A DNA stretch of 64,000 nt. Source: Bacteroidales bacterium. GTDB taxonomy: Bacteria > Bacteroidota > Bacteroidia > Bacteroidales > UBA932. Below the pieces are notes generated by a model. The model had not been told where the DNA came from, made no database searches, and saw only the letters and a list, made by a program, of their open reading frames with translations. How positions within the stretch are numbered: the first letter of the stretch is position 1; each line of letters starts with the position of its first letter. Position numbers and translations under genes: made by a program. Shown here piece by piece: positions 19,492-36,131 of this stretch. The stretch lies in contig SUYQ01000010.1 in NCBI GenBank assembly GCA_015060325.1, positions 1 through 64,000 of the forward strand. Reading direction: 5' to 3'.

Positions 19492-20319
19492 ATGCTGAAA
19501 AAGTACATTATGTTTGGCGCAATCGCCATTATTGCGATCTCCTCTTGCCAGGATCAGATTTCTGTTCCTGAGGATGATAAGACGTTGTACCCTGTCGAGA
19601 AGACCTTCTATAGTGTTGACGGATTCACCAAAGTGCTCCTTAACAGCACTCAGGTTCTCTGGGAGAAAGGAGATCGTATCGATGTCTTGTGGGACGGCGG
19701 CAAGACAAACGCCGTTGCGGATCCTTACAACTCAAGTCTGGAGGCCAGGTTTACAACATATGTCTCGGAGGATGCTCAGACCTTCTATGCTGTGCATCCT
19801 TCTTCCGAGGCATCTTCTCTTGTTGACGGCAAGGTCAAGGTGGAGGTGCCTTCCGTTCAGGACGGAACATTCTCTTCAGCAGGCATTGCTGCCGCCAAGG
19901 CTGACGCAAATGATTTTCTTGTGTTCAAGCATCTGGTTTCCTTTGTGGAATTCACCATTGACAGATGCGGAACGCTCACATTCAGCTGCGGCTCTGATAT
20001 TGCCGGAGATGTTTCTGCGACCTTTGACGAGCACGGTGCCTTGGTGGACTATACTCAGAGCGGATCAGGTGATATGATCAGTGTTGATATCCCTTGCAGT
20101 GGCACATACTACATTGCGCTGCTTCCTGAAGTGGAGATGAAATATCTTTATTTCACTTTGACTGACGGGGCCACTACTGAGTATATCCTCTCTACCAAAC
20201 CTAGGAAGATGACCCGTGGAAAACTTGTAGGTTTGGGTAATATTACAGACAGATTCAGTTCTCAGCGTCCATTCCCAGGCAGCGTTGAGGATCTGGAAAT
20301 TTCGGAATTTGATTGGTAA
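19492..20319 (+). CDS. Small fimbrillin-like lipoprotein with peptide-like acidic tail
   Basis: 275 aa lipoprotein (AISSC, Cys19). The body follows the fimbrillin-like pattern also seen in the N-terminal halves of the two larger neighbours: VLWEKGDRIDVLWDGG, FYAVHPSS, FLVFKHLVSFVEFTI and SGTYYIALLPEVEMKYLYFTL. It lacks the large C-terminal module. Its last residues (SVEDLEISEFDW) match the end of the tiny peptide at 17067 (TVDDYDFKEFEW) position by position in charge and aromatic spacing, as though a peptide had been fused to the protein. An AAGGAGGAGA stretch upstream supports the start at 19492. Confidence 0.7.
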   Translation: MLKKYIMFGAIAIIAISSCQDQISVPEDDKTLYPVEKTFYSVDGFTKVLLNSTQVLWEKGDRIDVLWDGGKTNAVADPYNSSLEARFTTYVSEDAQTFYAVHPSSEASSLVDGKVKVEVPSVQDGTFSSAGIAAAKADANDFLVFKHLVSFVEFTIDRCGTLTFSCGSDIAGDVSATFDEHGALVDYTQSGSGDMISVDIPCSGTYYIALLPEVEMKYLYFTLTDGATTEYILSTKPRKMTRGKLVGLGNITDRFSSQRPFPGSVEDLEISEFDW

Positions 20320-20325
20320 GAAGTT

Positions 20326-22296
20326 ATGGTGGTGAGAATTAATAAATTAATAATTCTGTTAGTAGCGTTTTTTGCTTTTGCAACCTCATGTGTCAAGGAG
20401 GAGGTGCCTGCTGAAAATCCTGTAGGCAACGATAAAAAGGTAATTCTCAAGTCGCTTCTTGCCGGCAGGGACACAAAGTGGACCGTCGATGATCTTGACA
20501 TCCCGACCCTTAATGGCGAATGGTATGAGATCCGGTCTGTCAATGAACTTGCCTATCTGCTTGAATTCGGCTCTACAAAAGGAGAGAAGTTCCGTCTTAT
20601 GGCAGATGTCGATGTGACAGCTTCTTCCATTGCCGACAAGCTCTCCGGTGAAATCGGAGCAGAGCAATTCGAAAACTTCGAGTTTGACGGAAACGGCAAG
20701 ACGATCTCCGGTTTGAACCTTCCGCTCGCGGCAGGTCTTTTCAGCCGTGTGAAGGACTCCAGGATATACAACCTCACCCTTGCTTCCAGCACTGTCGGAT
20801 CGGCAGACAATGTGTCAAACCTTCTTGGTACAGGCGCAGTGGTCGGTTCGACTTCGGGAACGCTTGAAGTGAGCAACGTGACAGTGTCTGACTGTGATGT
20901 TTACGCTCCTTGCAAAATCGGTGGTTTTGTCGGCGCTGTTACCGATGGTTCGGCGACTTTCACATCTTGCAAAGTAAATGATGCAAACGTGAACGGCGTA
21001 TATCTTAAGGGCGTTTCAGGATGGTGTGGCGGCTTCGTAGGATTCATAGGCAGGACCCGTGAGGATGATACATCAATCAGTGTCGACGCTTCGTTTGCTG
21101 ACTGTGACATCAACGGAGGTGCTGTCAAGCCTTATATGGAGTCGGCCCAGCGGACCTGCGGTCAGTTTCTTGGCATGCTTATCGGTTTTGACCCGAATGA
21201 GAAAGTCACCATGACAGGGTGCGATGTCGAGACTGCATACACCGGACAGGATGCTGCTTCACAGGCAAACCCTCACTACATCATCGGAGGACATAAGTAC
21301 GATAATGGTGTCATTATCGTAGACGGTCTCTCTTATGCTCGTCCATGGGATGGCGTGACTACGAAGCAGCCGGCCCTTTCAGGTGGGGTCTACAATGTCT
21401 ATACAGCTGAGGAACTTGCATGGTTCCAAGGTAAGACAGAGACCACCAGCAAGATCTACATCCGCAAGGACATAGATCTTGCAGGACAGCTCTTTACGCC
21501 GATCTATAAAGCGAATTATATAGATGGAAACAACTGTGAAATCCGCAACCTCAAAGTATTCAAGAACGATTGCGGAAAGACCGATGGCGGAGCATTCATC
21601 AGACAGGCAAGTGGAACAACTGTCCATAAGAACATTACTTTCAGGAATGCTGACATAAGATCGGAACACGATCCGGCTCAGATTGCTACTGCCGGTGGAA
21701 ATGCCTATTGTGCAACCTTGTGCAGTAACGTTGAAGGTGCGTACACTATGGAAAACGTACATGCCATTGATGGTAAATTATATGGTGTCAATAAGATGGG
21801 AGGACTCCTTGGTAGAGTGTGTGCAACATCTACCATAGCAGGATGTTCTGTTAGTAATTACTATATTGAAAACTATGAAGTTCCGGAAGCACCAGAAACA
21901 TTTACTGCTCTTGGAGGATTGATCTCTGCTACTTTCTACCCACAGGGAGAGGTCGGAGGAATGATTGGCTTCATACAGTCCAATGCAACAATAAGCGATT
22001 GCCATGTCTATTCGACAGATATAAATGCTTATGGGCAGGCTGATCAGTATGGAGGTATGGTTCCGGGACGTCACGTGGGAACTGTCATCGGCGATGTCAG
22101 GACCAGCTCAAACAGTGTTGCATATACAGTGACAATAACCGACACTGGTGCTGATGTTGAAAGCCTGTCATTGTCAAAAGCACATAATAAGACATTGAAT
22201 GAATTCAGTAATGCTGCTTTCATCGGAAAATGTTACAATGTTGCGAACGATGATTATAAAGGAACGGTCAGTGTCAATGGAATAAAAGTTCTGTAA
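20326..22296 (+). CDS. Surface lipoprotein with GLUG-like beta-repeat region
   Basis: 656 aa lipoprotein (FATSC, Cys22, then VKEEV, matching the surface export signal). Repeated GGF/GGL-(V/L/I)-G segments (KIGGFVGAV, WCGGFVGFI, MGGLLGRV, VGGMIGFI), each followed by a T/S-rich strand and a Cys (FTSCKV, IAGCSV, ISDCHV), indicate GLUG-like repeats in a right-handed beta-helix. Such proteins are usually adhesins or glycan-binding surface proteins. It begins 6 bases after the previous gene and ends 3 bases before the next, so it sits tightly inside the operon. Confidence 0.7.
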   Translation: MVVRINKLIILLVAFFAFATSCVKEEVPAENPVGNDKKVILKSLLAGRDTKWTVDDLDIPTLNGEWYEIRSVNELAYLLEFGSTKGEKFRLMADVDVTASSIADKLSGEIGAEQFENFEFDGNGKTISGLNLPLAAGLFSRVKDSRIYNLTLASSTVGSADNVSNLLGTGAVVGSTSGTLEVSNVTVSDCDVYAPCKIGGFVGAVTDGSATFTSCKVNDANVNGVYLKGVSGWCGGFVGFIGRTREDDTSISVDASFADCDINGGAVKPYMESAQRTCGQFLGMLIGFDPNEKVTMTGCDVETAYTGQDAASQANPHYIIGGHKYDNGVIIVDGLSYARPWDGVTTKQPALSGGVYNVYTAEELAWFQGKTETTSKIYIRKDIDLAGQLFTPIYKANYIDGNNCEIRNLKVFKNDCGKTDGGAFIRQASGTTVHKNITFRNADIRSEHDPAQIATAGGNAYCATLCSNVEGAYTMENVHAIDGKLYGVNKMGGLLGRVCATSTIAGCSVSNYYIENYEVPEAPETFTALGGLISATFYPQGEVGGMIGFIQSNATISDCHVYSTDINAYGQADQYGGMVPGRHVGTVIGDVRTSSNSVAYTVTITDTGADVESLSLSKAHNKTLNEFSNAAFIGKCYNVANDDYKGTVSVNGIKVL

Positions 22297-22299
22297 AGT

Positions 22300-23154
22300 A
22301 TGAAAAAATTATCTACATTTATATTGTCTGCTCTGGCAGGACTTGCCCTACATGCCGGTCCAGCTGGTGCTGACATTGAAAAGAAGCATTGTGATGAACT
22401 TTCAGTGATTTCATACAATGTGAGATTGGTGACAACCGATGACGGGGAGAACCAGTGGAAGTACAGGGCTCCGGCTACTCCTGCGATGATCAAGGATTAT
22501 AATCCAGACATCTTCGGAGTGCAGGAAGCTGTACTTGAACAGCTTGAGTACATGGACAAGCATCTTCCGAATTACTCATATGTCGGAGTCGGCAGAGAAA
22601 ATGGTAAACAAAGAGGGGAGACCATGGCAATATTCTATAACACCAAGAGGGTCAAGCTGCTTGATTGGGGCACATACTGGCTTTCAGAGACGCCGGATGT
22701 GCCCTCAAGGGGCTGGGATGCTGCATGCAGAAGAACCGTGACCTGGACTTTGATGGAGATGAAGGACAGTGGCAAGAAATTCTTTTATGTGAACACTCAC
22801 CTTGACCATGTCGGAACACAGGCAAGGCAGAAAGGACTTGACCTTATCGTCAGCAAAATTGCGGCAATGAATCCGGACAATCTCCCTATGGTTCTGACAG
22901 GAGACTTCAATGTGCAGCCGGACAATCCTGCTCTGGCAGAGCTCAATACAAAGATGTCGGATGCGAGGAGAACGGCCGCGAAGACGGACTGGCGAGCCAC
23001 CTATAACGGATGGGGACGCTTTGCGAGCGTGATCGACTATATCTATTATAAGGGATTCTCGTCTTGTCTGGAATATGAAACAATCGTACGTCAGTACAAG
23101 GGCATCCCGTATATTTCTGATCATTATCCTATCGTAGCCAGATTGACTTTTTAG
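22300..23154 (+). CDS. Secreted EEP-family (endonuclease/exonuclease/phosphatase) protein
   Basis: 284 aa with a cleavable signal peptide but no lipobox, so likely periplasmic. EEP motifs: VISYNVRLV, GVQEA (metal Glu), YVNTHLDHVG, LTGDFNVQPD, VIDYIYYKG and YISDHYPIVA. It aligns along its length with the lipoprotein at 13883 (for example GVGRENGK vs GLGRDDGK and WLSETPD vs WLSPTPD), so the locus has one surface and one soluble member of the same subfamily. Probable metal-dependent phosphoesterase acting on phosphate-bearing glycan pieces; the exact bond is not predictable. Confidence 0.85.
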   Translation: MKKLSTFILSALAGLALHAGPAGADIEKKHCDELSVISYNVRLVTTDDGENQWKYRAPATPAMIKDYNPDIFGVQEAVLEQLEYMDKHLPNYSYVGVGRENGKQRGETMAIFYNTKRVKLLDWGTYWLSETPDVPSRGWDAACRRTVTWTLMEMKDSGKKFFYVNTHLDHVGTQARQKGLDLIVSKIAAMNPDNLPMVLTGDFNVQPDNPALAELNTKMSDARRTAAKTDWRATYNGWGRFASVIDYIYYKGFSSCLEYETIVRQYKGIPYISDHYPIVARLTF

Positions 23155-23177
23155 CAATTTCCTTATAAATTGATGAT

Positions 23178-25583
23178 ATGAAGAAAATCCTGTTCTCAAC
23201 TGCCTTGCTGTCGTTTTTAGTGTGCGGACTTTGTTTCGCTCATGACAGAAATGTCCTCAGGGCTCCGGCCTATCCTTTGATCACAATAGACCCTTATACA
23301 AGTGCATGGTCTGCTGCGGACAATCTGTATGATGCGCCGGTAACTCATTGGACCGGAGCAGAACATCATCTGCTCGGTGTAGTCACTGTTGACGGCGTAC
23401 CTTATAGATTCCTTGGACAGGCTCCAGTGGAAAAGAAATTCATTGCACGCATGTCTGATAAGACAGGTTGGCCAGCGTCATATACTCTGACCGAGCCATC
23501 TGGAAATTGGACAGAGATCGGATATGATGACTCAACGTGGACAAAAGGAGAGGGTGCCTTTGGCTCTATCAACAGAAAACCTATGATCCACACTCTCTGG
23601 GATGGACCGGAACTCTGGGTCAGAAGGACATTCGATATAGACAGGAATCTTGCTGGAAAGGATGTTGATCTTTTTATCAAGGTCAACGAGTATGGTACTG
23701 TTTACATCAATGGCATAAAGGTCTGTGATTCTGACAAGTCATCAGGTACTTATATCAGACTTTCTGATGAAATAACAGCCAGTCTTGTTGCTGGAGAGAA
23801 CATTATTGCGGCATATTGTGCTAATCCGACAGGAACAGCCCATCTGGATGTATCTTTAGTTGAGAATGTTTATCAGAAGCAGCAGTATGACCAGACTGCT
23901 CAGCAGCAATACGCAGATGTTCAGGCGATGAATACCCATTATGGCTTTACATGCGGTCCAGTTGAGCTTTCTGTCAGCTTCCTTGCCCCGTTATTCCTTG
24001 ACAATCTTGACCTCGTTTCGCGACCTGTGAACTATATGTCATATAAGGTGAAGTCTCTTGATGGAGCTAAGCACGATGTAAATGTTATGCTTGAGGCAAC
24101 TCCCTCATGGGCAGTGAATGTTTTCGGAAATGAGGAAACTGTTTCTGAGACTTATTCGAAGAATGGTCTGGTTTACCTGAAAGCCTCTTCAGTACAACAG
24201 GATGTTCTTGGCAAGGCAGGAGATGATGACCGTATCAACTGGGGAGCGTTCTACATGGCTGCCTCAGAGAAGAAAACCGTCGCATCAGTAAGCGAAAACG
24301 GTTACATGAGATTCACTCAGAATTTGGGAAAAGTAAAGGCATCCGAGGGCAGGTTCATGATAGGTTATGACGACCTGTATTCGGTGCAGTATTTCGGAGA
24401 GAATCTCCGTCCTTATTGGAACCGAACAGGAGATGTGACCATAGAAAGCCAGTTCGAGCTGGCCCATAAGCAGTTCGCTAAACTGTCGAAGGCGGCTGAG
24501 AAATTTGATTGCGGACTGATGAAGGAAGCGACTGAGGCAGGTGGAAGGAAATATGCCGAACTCTGCGCCCTTGCATATCGTCAGGCTATTACTGCTCATA
24601 AGCTTGTTCAGGCCAAAGAAGGATTCCTGATGTTTCTTTCTAAAGAGAACAATAGTAATGGCTCTATCGGTACAGTAGATGTGACCTATCCTTCATTCCC
24701 GATTTTCTTCAAGTACAATACAGAGCTTGCAAAAGCTCTTATGAACCATATCTTCCACTATAGCGAGAGCGGCAGGTGGACCAAGCCTTTCCCTGCCCAC
24801 GATGTGGGGACTTATCCGTTGGCAAACGGCCAGACCTATCCTTACGATATGCCTGTTGAGGAGGCTGGAAACATGCTCATAGGTGCCGCAGCGGTATGTG
24901 CGTATGAGGACAGCCCGGCCTACGCCAAGGAGCATTGGGACGTGATGACCGTTTGGGCAGACTATCTCTGTGAGTTCGGCCTCGATCCTGAAAATCAGCT
25001 GTGTACGGACGACTTTGCCGGTCATTTTGCCCATAATGCAAACCTGTCTGTCAAGGCGATCGTGGGCATTGCGGCGTATGCACGTATGGCTGATATGCTC
25101 GGTCATGACGATAGTTCCGACAAGTATATGGCCATCGCCAGGGACCTTGCCTCTCAGTGGAAGAAGATGGCTGCCGAGGCTGACCATTACAAGCTTACCT
25201 TCGACCGCGAAGGCACCTGGAGCCAGAAATACAATCTGGTCTGGGACGAACTTCTCGATCTGGAGGTGTTTGACGATGACATAATGGATGTCGAGATTCC
25301 ATATTACCTGACAAAGCAGAACATCTACGGTCTTCCTCTGGACAACCGCTCCACCTACACCAAGTCGGACTGGGTCATCTGGACAGCGACCATGGCGGAC
25401 AGCTCAGAGCATTTCGAGGCGTTCATCGATCCGCTCTGGAAATTCTACAACGAGACCGTCGACCGTGTGCCGATGTCAGACTGGTTCTATACGGACAAGC
25501 CTGAGTACAGCATGTTCATCGCGCGCTCAGTTGTAGGTGGCTACTTCATCAAGATGTTGCCGGAAATTGATTATCAGGATTAA
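23178..25583 (+). CDS. DUF4965/DUF1793 'glutaminase-like' secreted protein
   Basis: 801 aa with a signal peptide. The N-terminus (RAPAYPLITIDPYTSAWS, then HWTGAEHHLLGVVTVDG) is DUF4964-like. Residues about 105-235 form a GH2-type sugar-binding sandwich insertion (WTEIGYDDSTW, LWVRRTFDI, EYGTVYINGIKV). The middle resembles DUF5127, and the C-terminal 350 residues are an (alpha/alpha)6-type DUF4965/DUF1793 region (FPAHDVGTYPLANGQ, CTDDFAGHFAHNANLSVKAI, YNLVWDELLDLEVF). Databases call such proteins glutaminases by distant similarity, but their presence in glycan loci points to a carbohydrate substrate. Its position before GH3 and GH2 supports that. Confidence 0.75.
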   Translation: MKKILFSTALLSFLVCGLCFAHDRNVLRAPAYPLITIDPYTSAWSAADNLYDAPVTHWTGAEHHLLGVVTVDGVPYRFLGQAPVEKKFIARMSDKTGWPASYTLTEPSGNWTEIGYDDSTWTKGEGAFGSINRKPMIHTLWDGPELWVRRTFDIDRNLAGKDVDLFIKVNEYGTVYINGIKVCDSDKSSGTYIRLSDEITASLVAGENIIAAYCANPTGTAHLDVSLVENVYQKQQYDQTAQQQYADVQAMNTHYGFTCGPVELSVSFLAPLFLDNLDLVSRPVNYMSYKVKSLDGAKHDVNVMLEATPSWAVNVFGNEETVSETYSKNGLVYLKASSVQQDVLGKAGDDDRINWGAFYMAASEKKTVASVSENGYMRFTQNLGKVKASEGRFMIGYDDLYSVQYFGENLRPYWNRTGDVTIESQFELAHKQFAKLSKAAEKFDCGLMKEATEAGGRKYAELCALAYRQAITAHKLVQAKEGFLMFLSKENNSNGSIGTVDVTYPSFPIFFKYNTELAKALMNHIFHYSESGRWTKPFPAHDVGTYPLANGQTYPYDMPVEEAGNMLIGAAAVCAYEDSPAYAKEHWDVMTVWADYLCEFGLDPENQLCTDDFAGHFAHNANLSVKAIVGIAAYARMADMLGHDDSSDKYMAIARDLASQWKKMAAEADHYKLTFDREGTWSQKYNLVWDELLDLEVFDDDIMDVEIPYYLTKQNIYGLPLDNRSTYTKSDWVIWTATMADSSEHFEAFIDPLWKFYNETVDRVPMSDWFYTDKPEYSMFIARSVVGGYFIKMLPEIDYQD

Positions 25584-25602
25584 TCGAAATTTGAAATATA
25601 AG

Positions 25603-32449
<6,847 letters not shown>

Positions 32450-32474
32450 ATGGATAGAAAATGGAAAATTTTTA

Positions 32475-32482
32475 CAAAATTA
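32475..32482 (-). promoter_or_regulatory. -7 element for the LacI-type regulator
   Basis: On the minus strand, TAATTTTG matches TAnnTTTG about 25 bases before the regulator start. The palindromic operator lies about 50 bases upstream of it, so weak autoregulation is possible. Confidence 0.45.
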
Positions 32483-32514
32483 AGAAAAATGTCATGAGTA
32501 TGAAAAAATGTGTA

Positions 32515-32522
32515 TATCTTTG
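32515..32522 (+). promoter_or_regulatory. -7 promoter element of the transporter-nagB operon
   Basis: TATCTTTG is 8 bases before the palindromic operator, the same arrangement as at 3946-3972 (7 bases there). The -33 region is weak. Confidence 0.65.
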
Positions 32523-32530
32523 CACCATGA

Positions 32531-32542
32531 GTGCACGTGCAC
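32531..32542 (+). promoter_or_regulatory. Putative LacI-type operator, copy 2
   Basis: GTGCACGTGCAC, identical to the copy at 3961-3972, with identical GA and GC flanks. It overlaps the predicted transcription start of the transporter operon. Confidence 0.75.
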
Positions 32543-32599
32543 GCGAATAAATATCTCTTTGATTTTCAAGGGAAATATTATACCTTAGCGAAAAAGCAG

Positions 32600-33901
32600 A
32601 TGGAAAAAACATTCAAGTATTGGCAATGGCGGGTCATCATCAGTTCGATGATAGGCTACGCCATGTTCTATTTTGTTCGTAAGAATTTTTCGTTTGCCAT
32701 TCCGATCTTGAATGAACAATATGGTATTTCAAACGCGAGCTTTGGTATCATCATGAGTCTTGGCGGACTGATTTATGGCGTTTCCAAGTTGGTTAACGGC
32801 ATACTTGCTGACCGAACCAATGCCCGCTGGCATCTGGTTGTCGGATTGTCTGTATGTGTGCTGACCAGTTTCCTGTTTGGTTTTTCAGATAGGATCAGCA
32901 CTTTTTTTACAGGTACATCCGAGGGTGCTCCTTTTATAAATGGTATGGTGATCGTGATGGCCGTACTCTATATTATCAACCAGATCTTTCAGGGATGTGG
33001 TTTTGCCCCGTGTAACCATCTGATGGTCAGTTGGGTGCCTCCGAAGGAACTGGCCACAAAGATGAGTATCTGGAATACGTCACATTCTGTCGGAGCTTTC
33101 GTTGTTGCTGTAATATGTGGATATCTTACCAGTTGGCAATTATGCTTCTGGGTCCCGGCAGCCATAGCATTCGTCGGCATCTTCTTCATTATCCTGACCC
33201 TAAGAGATACTCCAAAGTCTGTAGGATTACCCGAACTTCCTAAGGTCAAGGGTGAAATCGATGATACTGAACAGAAGGATCCAAAGGCATTCAAAGAATT
33301 CCTGTTAAAAAAGGTGTTCCTTAATCCGGTCATTTGGGTTTTGGCAATTACTGACTTGTTTGTCTATATCGTCAGATTTGCTATTTTGGATTGGGGACCA
33401 TCACTGCTTTCGGATATGGGGCTCAGTCAGTCTCTGAGCGGATGGACGGTTGCGATTTTCGAGGTCGCCGGATGTGCGGGGATGCTTTTTGCCGGTTATA
33501 TCTCGGACAAGTTTTTCAAGAGTAGATGCCAGAGAGTCTGTGCCATTGAGTTAGGACTTGTTGCCGTATGTCTTGTTGCGCTTCATTTTGTTCAAGATGC
33601 AGGCATGCCTGTGCTTTTTCTGATCTTATTGGCACTTGCAGGTTTCCTTATTTATGGACCTCAGGCTTTGTTAGGTGTGACTGCGGCGAATATAGCGACA
33701 AAGAAGGCGGCTTCATCGGCAGTCGGACTTATCGGGTTTATGAGTTACCTCAGTACCATAGTCACTGGAGTCGGTTTCGGAGCCTTGGCGGATAAATTCG
33801 GTGGTTGGGGATGGATATTCATAACTATGGGAGGACTGTCTGTAGTCGGTACTGTCCTGATCTTTTCTCTCTGGGGACTTAAAGAAGGAACCGGAGAATA
33901 A
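32600..33901 (+). CDS. MFS transporter, organophosphate:phosphate antiporter (GlpT/UhpT) family
   Basis: 433 aa with about 12 membrane segments and the family's early RKNFSFAIP motif and NTSHSVGA motif in the fifth helix region. GlpT/UhpT/UhpC proteins exchange phosphorylated substrates such as glycerol-3-phosphate or hexose-6-phosphate for phosphate at the inner membrane; UhpC members act as sensors. The start at 32600 is used because an in-frame GTG at 32531 lies in the operator. First gene of the second LacI-controlled operon, 29 bases before nagB. Confidence 0.85.
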   Translation: MEKTFKYWQWRVIISSMIGYAMFYFVRKNFSFAIPILNEQYGISNASFGIIMSLGGLIYGVSKLVNGILADRTNARWHLVVGLSVCVLTSFLFGFSDRISTFFTGTSEGAPFINGMVIVMAVLYIINQIFQGCGFAPCNHLMVSWVPPKELATKMSIWNTSHSVGAFVVAVICGYLTSWQLCFWVPAAIAFVGIFFIILTLRDTPKSVGLPELPKVKGEIDDTEQKDPKAFKEFLLKKVFLNPVIWVLAITDLFVYIVRFAILDWGPSLLSDMGLSQSLSGWTVAIFEVAGCAGMLFAGYISDKFFKSRCQRVCAIELGLVAVCLVALHFVQDAGMPVLFLILLALAGFLIYGPQALLGVTAANIATKKAASSAVGLIGFMSYLSTIVTGVGFGALADKFGGWGWIFITMGGLSVVGTVLIFSLWGLKEGTGE

Positions 33902-33930
33902 CATCTGAACTTATTAATACCTGTAAAAAT

Positions 33931-34716
33931 ATGAGACTTATAATCAAAGAGACAAATAAAAGTGCTGGCCAGTGGGCTGCACGCTATATCGTTGAGAGAA
34001 TACTTGCCCATCAGGCAAAGACAGATAAACCTTTCGTTTTAGGTCTGCCTACAGGATCGACTCCTCTTTCTACTTATGAAGAGCTGATTGCACTTTATAA
34101 GGCAGGAAAGGTGTCATTCAAGAATGTGATTACTTTTAATATGGATGAATATGTGGGACTTCCTGAAGAACATCCGGAAAGCTACCATTCATTTATGTGG
34201 AACAATTTCTTCAATCATGTAGACATTGATCCTGCTAACGTAAATATTCTTGACGGGAATGCAGATAATCCTGAGCTTGAGTGTGCGGGGTACGAAAAAA
34301 GAATCCGTAAGGCCGGAGGTATAGATCTCTTTCTAGGTGGAGTTGGTGAGAATGGCCATCTCGCATTCAACGAACCATACACTTCGGTACATTCACGAAC
34401 ACACGTTCAGACTCTTACCGATGATACTGTTCTGGTAAATTCGCGTTTCTTTGACAATGATGTGAATAAAGTTCCAAAACAGGCCATGTCTGTCGGTATT
34501 GCAACAGTTCTGGATGCAAGAGAGGTGCTGATTCTGGCTCTTGGCGTGAAGAAAGCTGTTGCTGTGAAGCATTGCGTAGAGGGCTGCGTTACACATGTAT
34601 GGCCGATTTCTAATCTCCAGACTCATGAAAAGGGAATTCTGGTTTGCGATGAACTGGCGGTATCTGAACTCAAAGTATCGACTTACAGATATTTCAAGGA
34701 TATAGAAAGAGGATAA
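33931..34716 (+). CDS. nagB: Glucosamine-6-phosphate deaminase
   Basis: 261 aa, the normal NagB length. Conserved stretches: [17 protein letters not shown] (phosphate binding), [35 protein letters not shown] (active site) and [14 protein letters not shown]. It converts glucosamine-6-phosphate to fructose-6-phosphate and ammonia in the cytoplasm. Located between two organophosphate antiporters, it may act directly on imported glucosamine-6-phosphate, since no nagA or sugar kinase is nearby. Two bases separate it from the next gene. Confidence 0.95.
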   Translation: MRLIIKETNKSAGQWAARYIVERILAHQAKTDKPFVLGLPTGSTPLSTYEELIALYKAGKVSFKNVITFNMDEYVGLPEEHPESYHSFMWNNFFNHVDIDPANVNILDGNADNPELECAGYEKRIRKAGGIDLFLGGVGENGHLAFNEPYTSVHSRTHVQTLTDDTVLVNSRFFDNDVNKVPKQAMSVGIATVLDAREVLILALGVKKAVAVKHCVEGCVTHVWPISNLQTHEKGILVCDELAVSELKVSTYRYFKDIERG

Positions 34717-34718
34717 CG

Positions 34719-36095
34719 ATGGCCAGATTCTTTGATCCGCCTCAGGCGAAGCCTCTTCTTCCCAAAGATAAGATTGACGGGGTCTACAGGTCAATGAGAT
34801 TCAGAGTGTTCTTGGGAGCATTTCTAGGCTATGCTGCCTATTACCTTGTACGTAAGAATCTTTCGTTGGCTTCTGCTGATATGATTGCAGAAGGCCTGAT
34901 CGACAAGCAGGGTGTGGGTATCGCTGCTTCCGCTGTGTCGATTGCCTATGCGTTCAGCAAGTTCATCATGGGAACCTTGTCTGACCGTTCGGACGCAAGA
35001 AAGTTCCTGTCCGTCGGACTTGTCATTGCCTCGTTGGTAATGATGTCGGTAGGTTTTCTCCCGTATTCTGCAGCCAATCCGGCAATCAATGTCGCCATGC
35101 TGTTTGGGGTCATGTTTCTTGTCGGGGTCTTGTCCGGGATGGGATGGCCTCCTTGTGGCCGCCTGATGGCATATTGGTTCTCAAATAATGAGAGAAGCTT
35201 CAAGATGTCTTTGTGGAATACCTCCCATACAATAGGGTCTGGTTCATTGGGAATAATCGCCCTTCTGGGAGTGACTCTCTTTGCGAATTTAGGTATTTCA
35301 CAGACATGGAGGGCTGATTTTATTGTTCCGTCGTGCTTTGCTCTTGTGCTGGCTTTGTTCTGCTGGTGGGCTTTGAGGGATACTCCGGAATCCTGTGGAC
35401 TGCCTTCAGTTGCCGATTGGCGTAACGATCATTCCGGTGTGAAGACAAAGGAGAAGGTCGGGGAGAAGGTACCGTTCAAGACGCTTCTCTTTGATTATGT
35501 CCTTAAGAACAAATGGGTGTGGATGATCGCTCTGGCCAATGCTTTCGTATATATGGTCAGGTATGGCGTAGGAGATTGGTCGCCGACATTCCTTCAAGAG
35601 ACCGGAATCATGGACAAGGACGAATGTAAGATGGCATTTTCAATCCATAACTACGTCGGTGCTTTGGGAACCATTGCCTGTGGATGGATTTCCAGCAGAT
35701 TCTTCAAGGGCAAGTGTGCTCCGCCTACAGTCATCTTTATGACTTTGGTTCTGGTGGGTACGCTCATCTATTGGCAGATCCCTCTGTTGGCGGATCTTAC
35801 AGGTATTGCCGCCAAGACATGGGCTTATGTCGCTCTCATCATTATCGGCTTCTGTATTTATGGGCCGGTAGCTTTGGTTACGATTCAGGCATTGAATCTG
35901 GTACCTAAGAGCGCAGTCGGTACTGCAGCCGGTTTTGTTGGCTTGTCAGGATATCTTATCGGTGATTCCCTCCTTTCTAAGATCATTGTAGGAGGTATTG
36001 CAGACCACAGTTGGAGTATGGCAAATATGACTATGGTCATAGGTGCCGCTCTCGGTGTTGTTTTGTGTCTGTTGACTTTGAAATCTGAAAAGTAG
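34719..36095 (+). CDS. MFS transporter, organophosphate:phosphate antiporter (GlpT/UhpT) family
   Basis: 458 aa, about 12 membrane segments, with LVRKNLSLASADM and WNTSHTIGSGSLGI at the same places as in the paralogue at 32600. A conserved loop arginine (MVRYGVGDWSPTFL) follows the GlpT pattern for phosphate-group binding. It is likely an inner membrane antiporter for a phosphorylated sugar or polyol. Two such transporters around nagB suggest two phosphorylated products, or one transporter plus a UhpC-like sensor. Followed at once by a terminator. Confidence 0.85.
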   Translation: MARFFDPPQAKPLLPKDKIDGVYRSMRFRVFLGAFLGYAAYYLVRKNLSLASADMIAEGLIDKQGVGIAASAVSIAYAFSKFIMGTLSDRSDARKFLSVGLVIASLVMMSVGFLPYSAANPAINVAMLFGVMFLVGVLSGMGWPPCGRLMAYWFSNNERSFKMSLWNTSHTIGSGSLGIIALLGVTLFANLGISQTWRADFIVPSCFALVLALFCWWALRDTPESCGLPSVADWRNDHSGVKTKEKVGEKVPFKTLLFDYVLKNKWVWMIALANAFVYMVRYGVGDWSPTFLQETGIMDKDECKMAFSIHNYVGALGTIACGWISSRFFKGKCAPPTVIFMTLVLVGTLIYWQIPLLADLTGIAAKTWAYVALIIIGFCIYGPVALVTIQALNLVPKSAVGTAAGFVGLSGYLIGDSLLSKIIVGGIADHSWSMANMTMVIGAALGVVLCLLTLKSEK

Positions 36096-36100
36096 GACTA

Positions 36101-36131
36101 ACTGAAAAGGCTTGTAATTTTTCAGTTTTTT
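36101..36131 (+). terminator. Terminator of the transporter-nagB operon
   Basis: Inverted arms ACTGAAAA and TTTTCAGT (36101-36108 and 36119-36126), followed by a T run to 36131. It overlaps the stop of the convergent TPR gene. Confidence 0.75.

Noticed and set aside
32531..32599. GTG start of the transporter gene
   Set aside because: The GTG is part of the operator palindrome, and the extension is not typical of the family.
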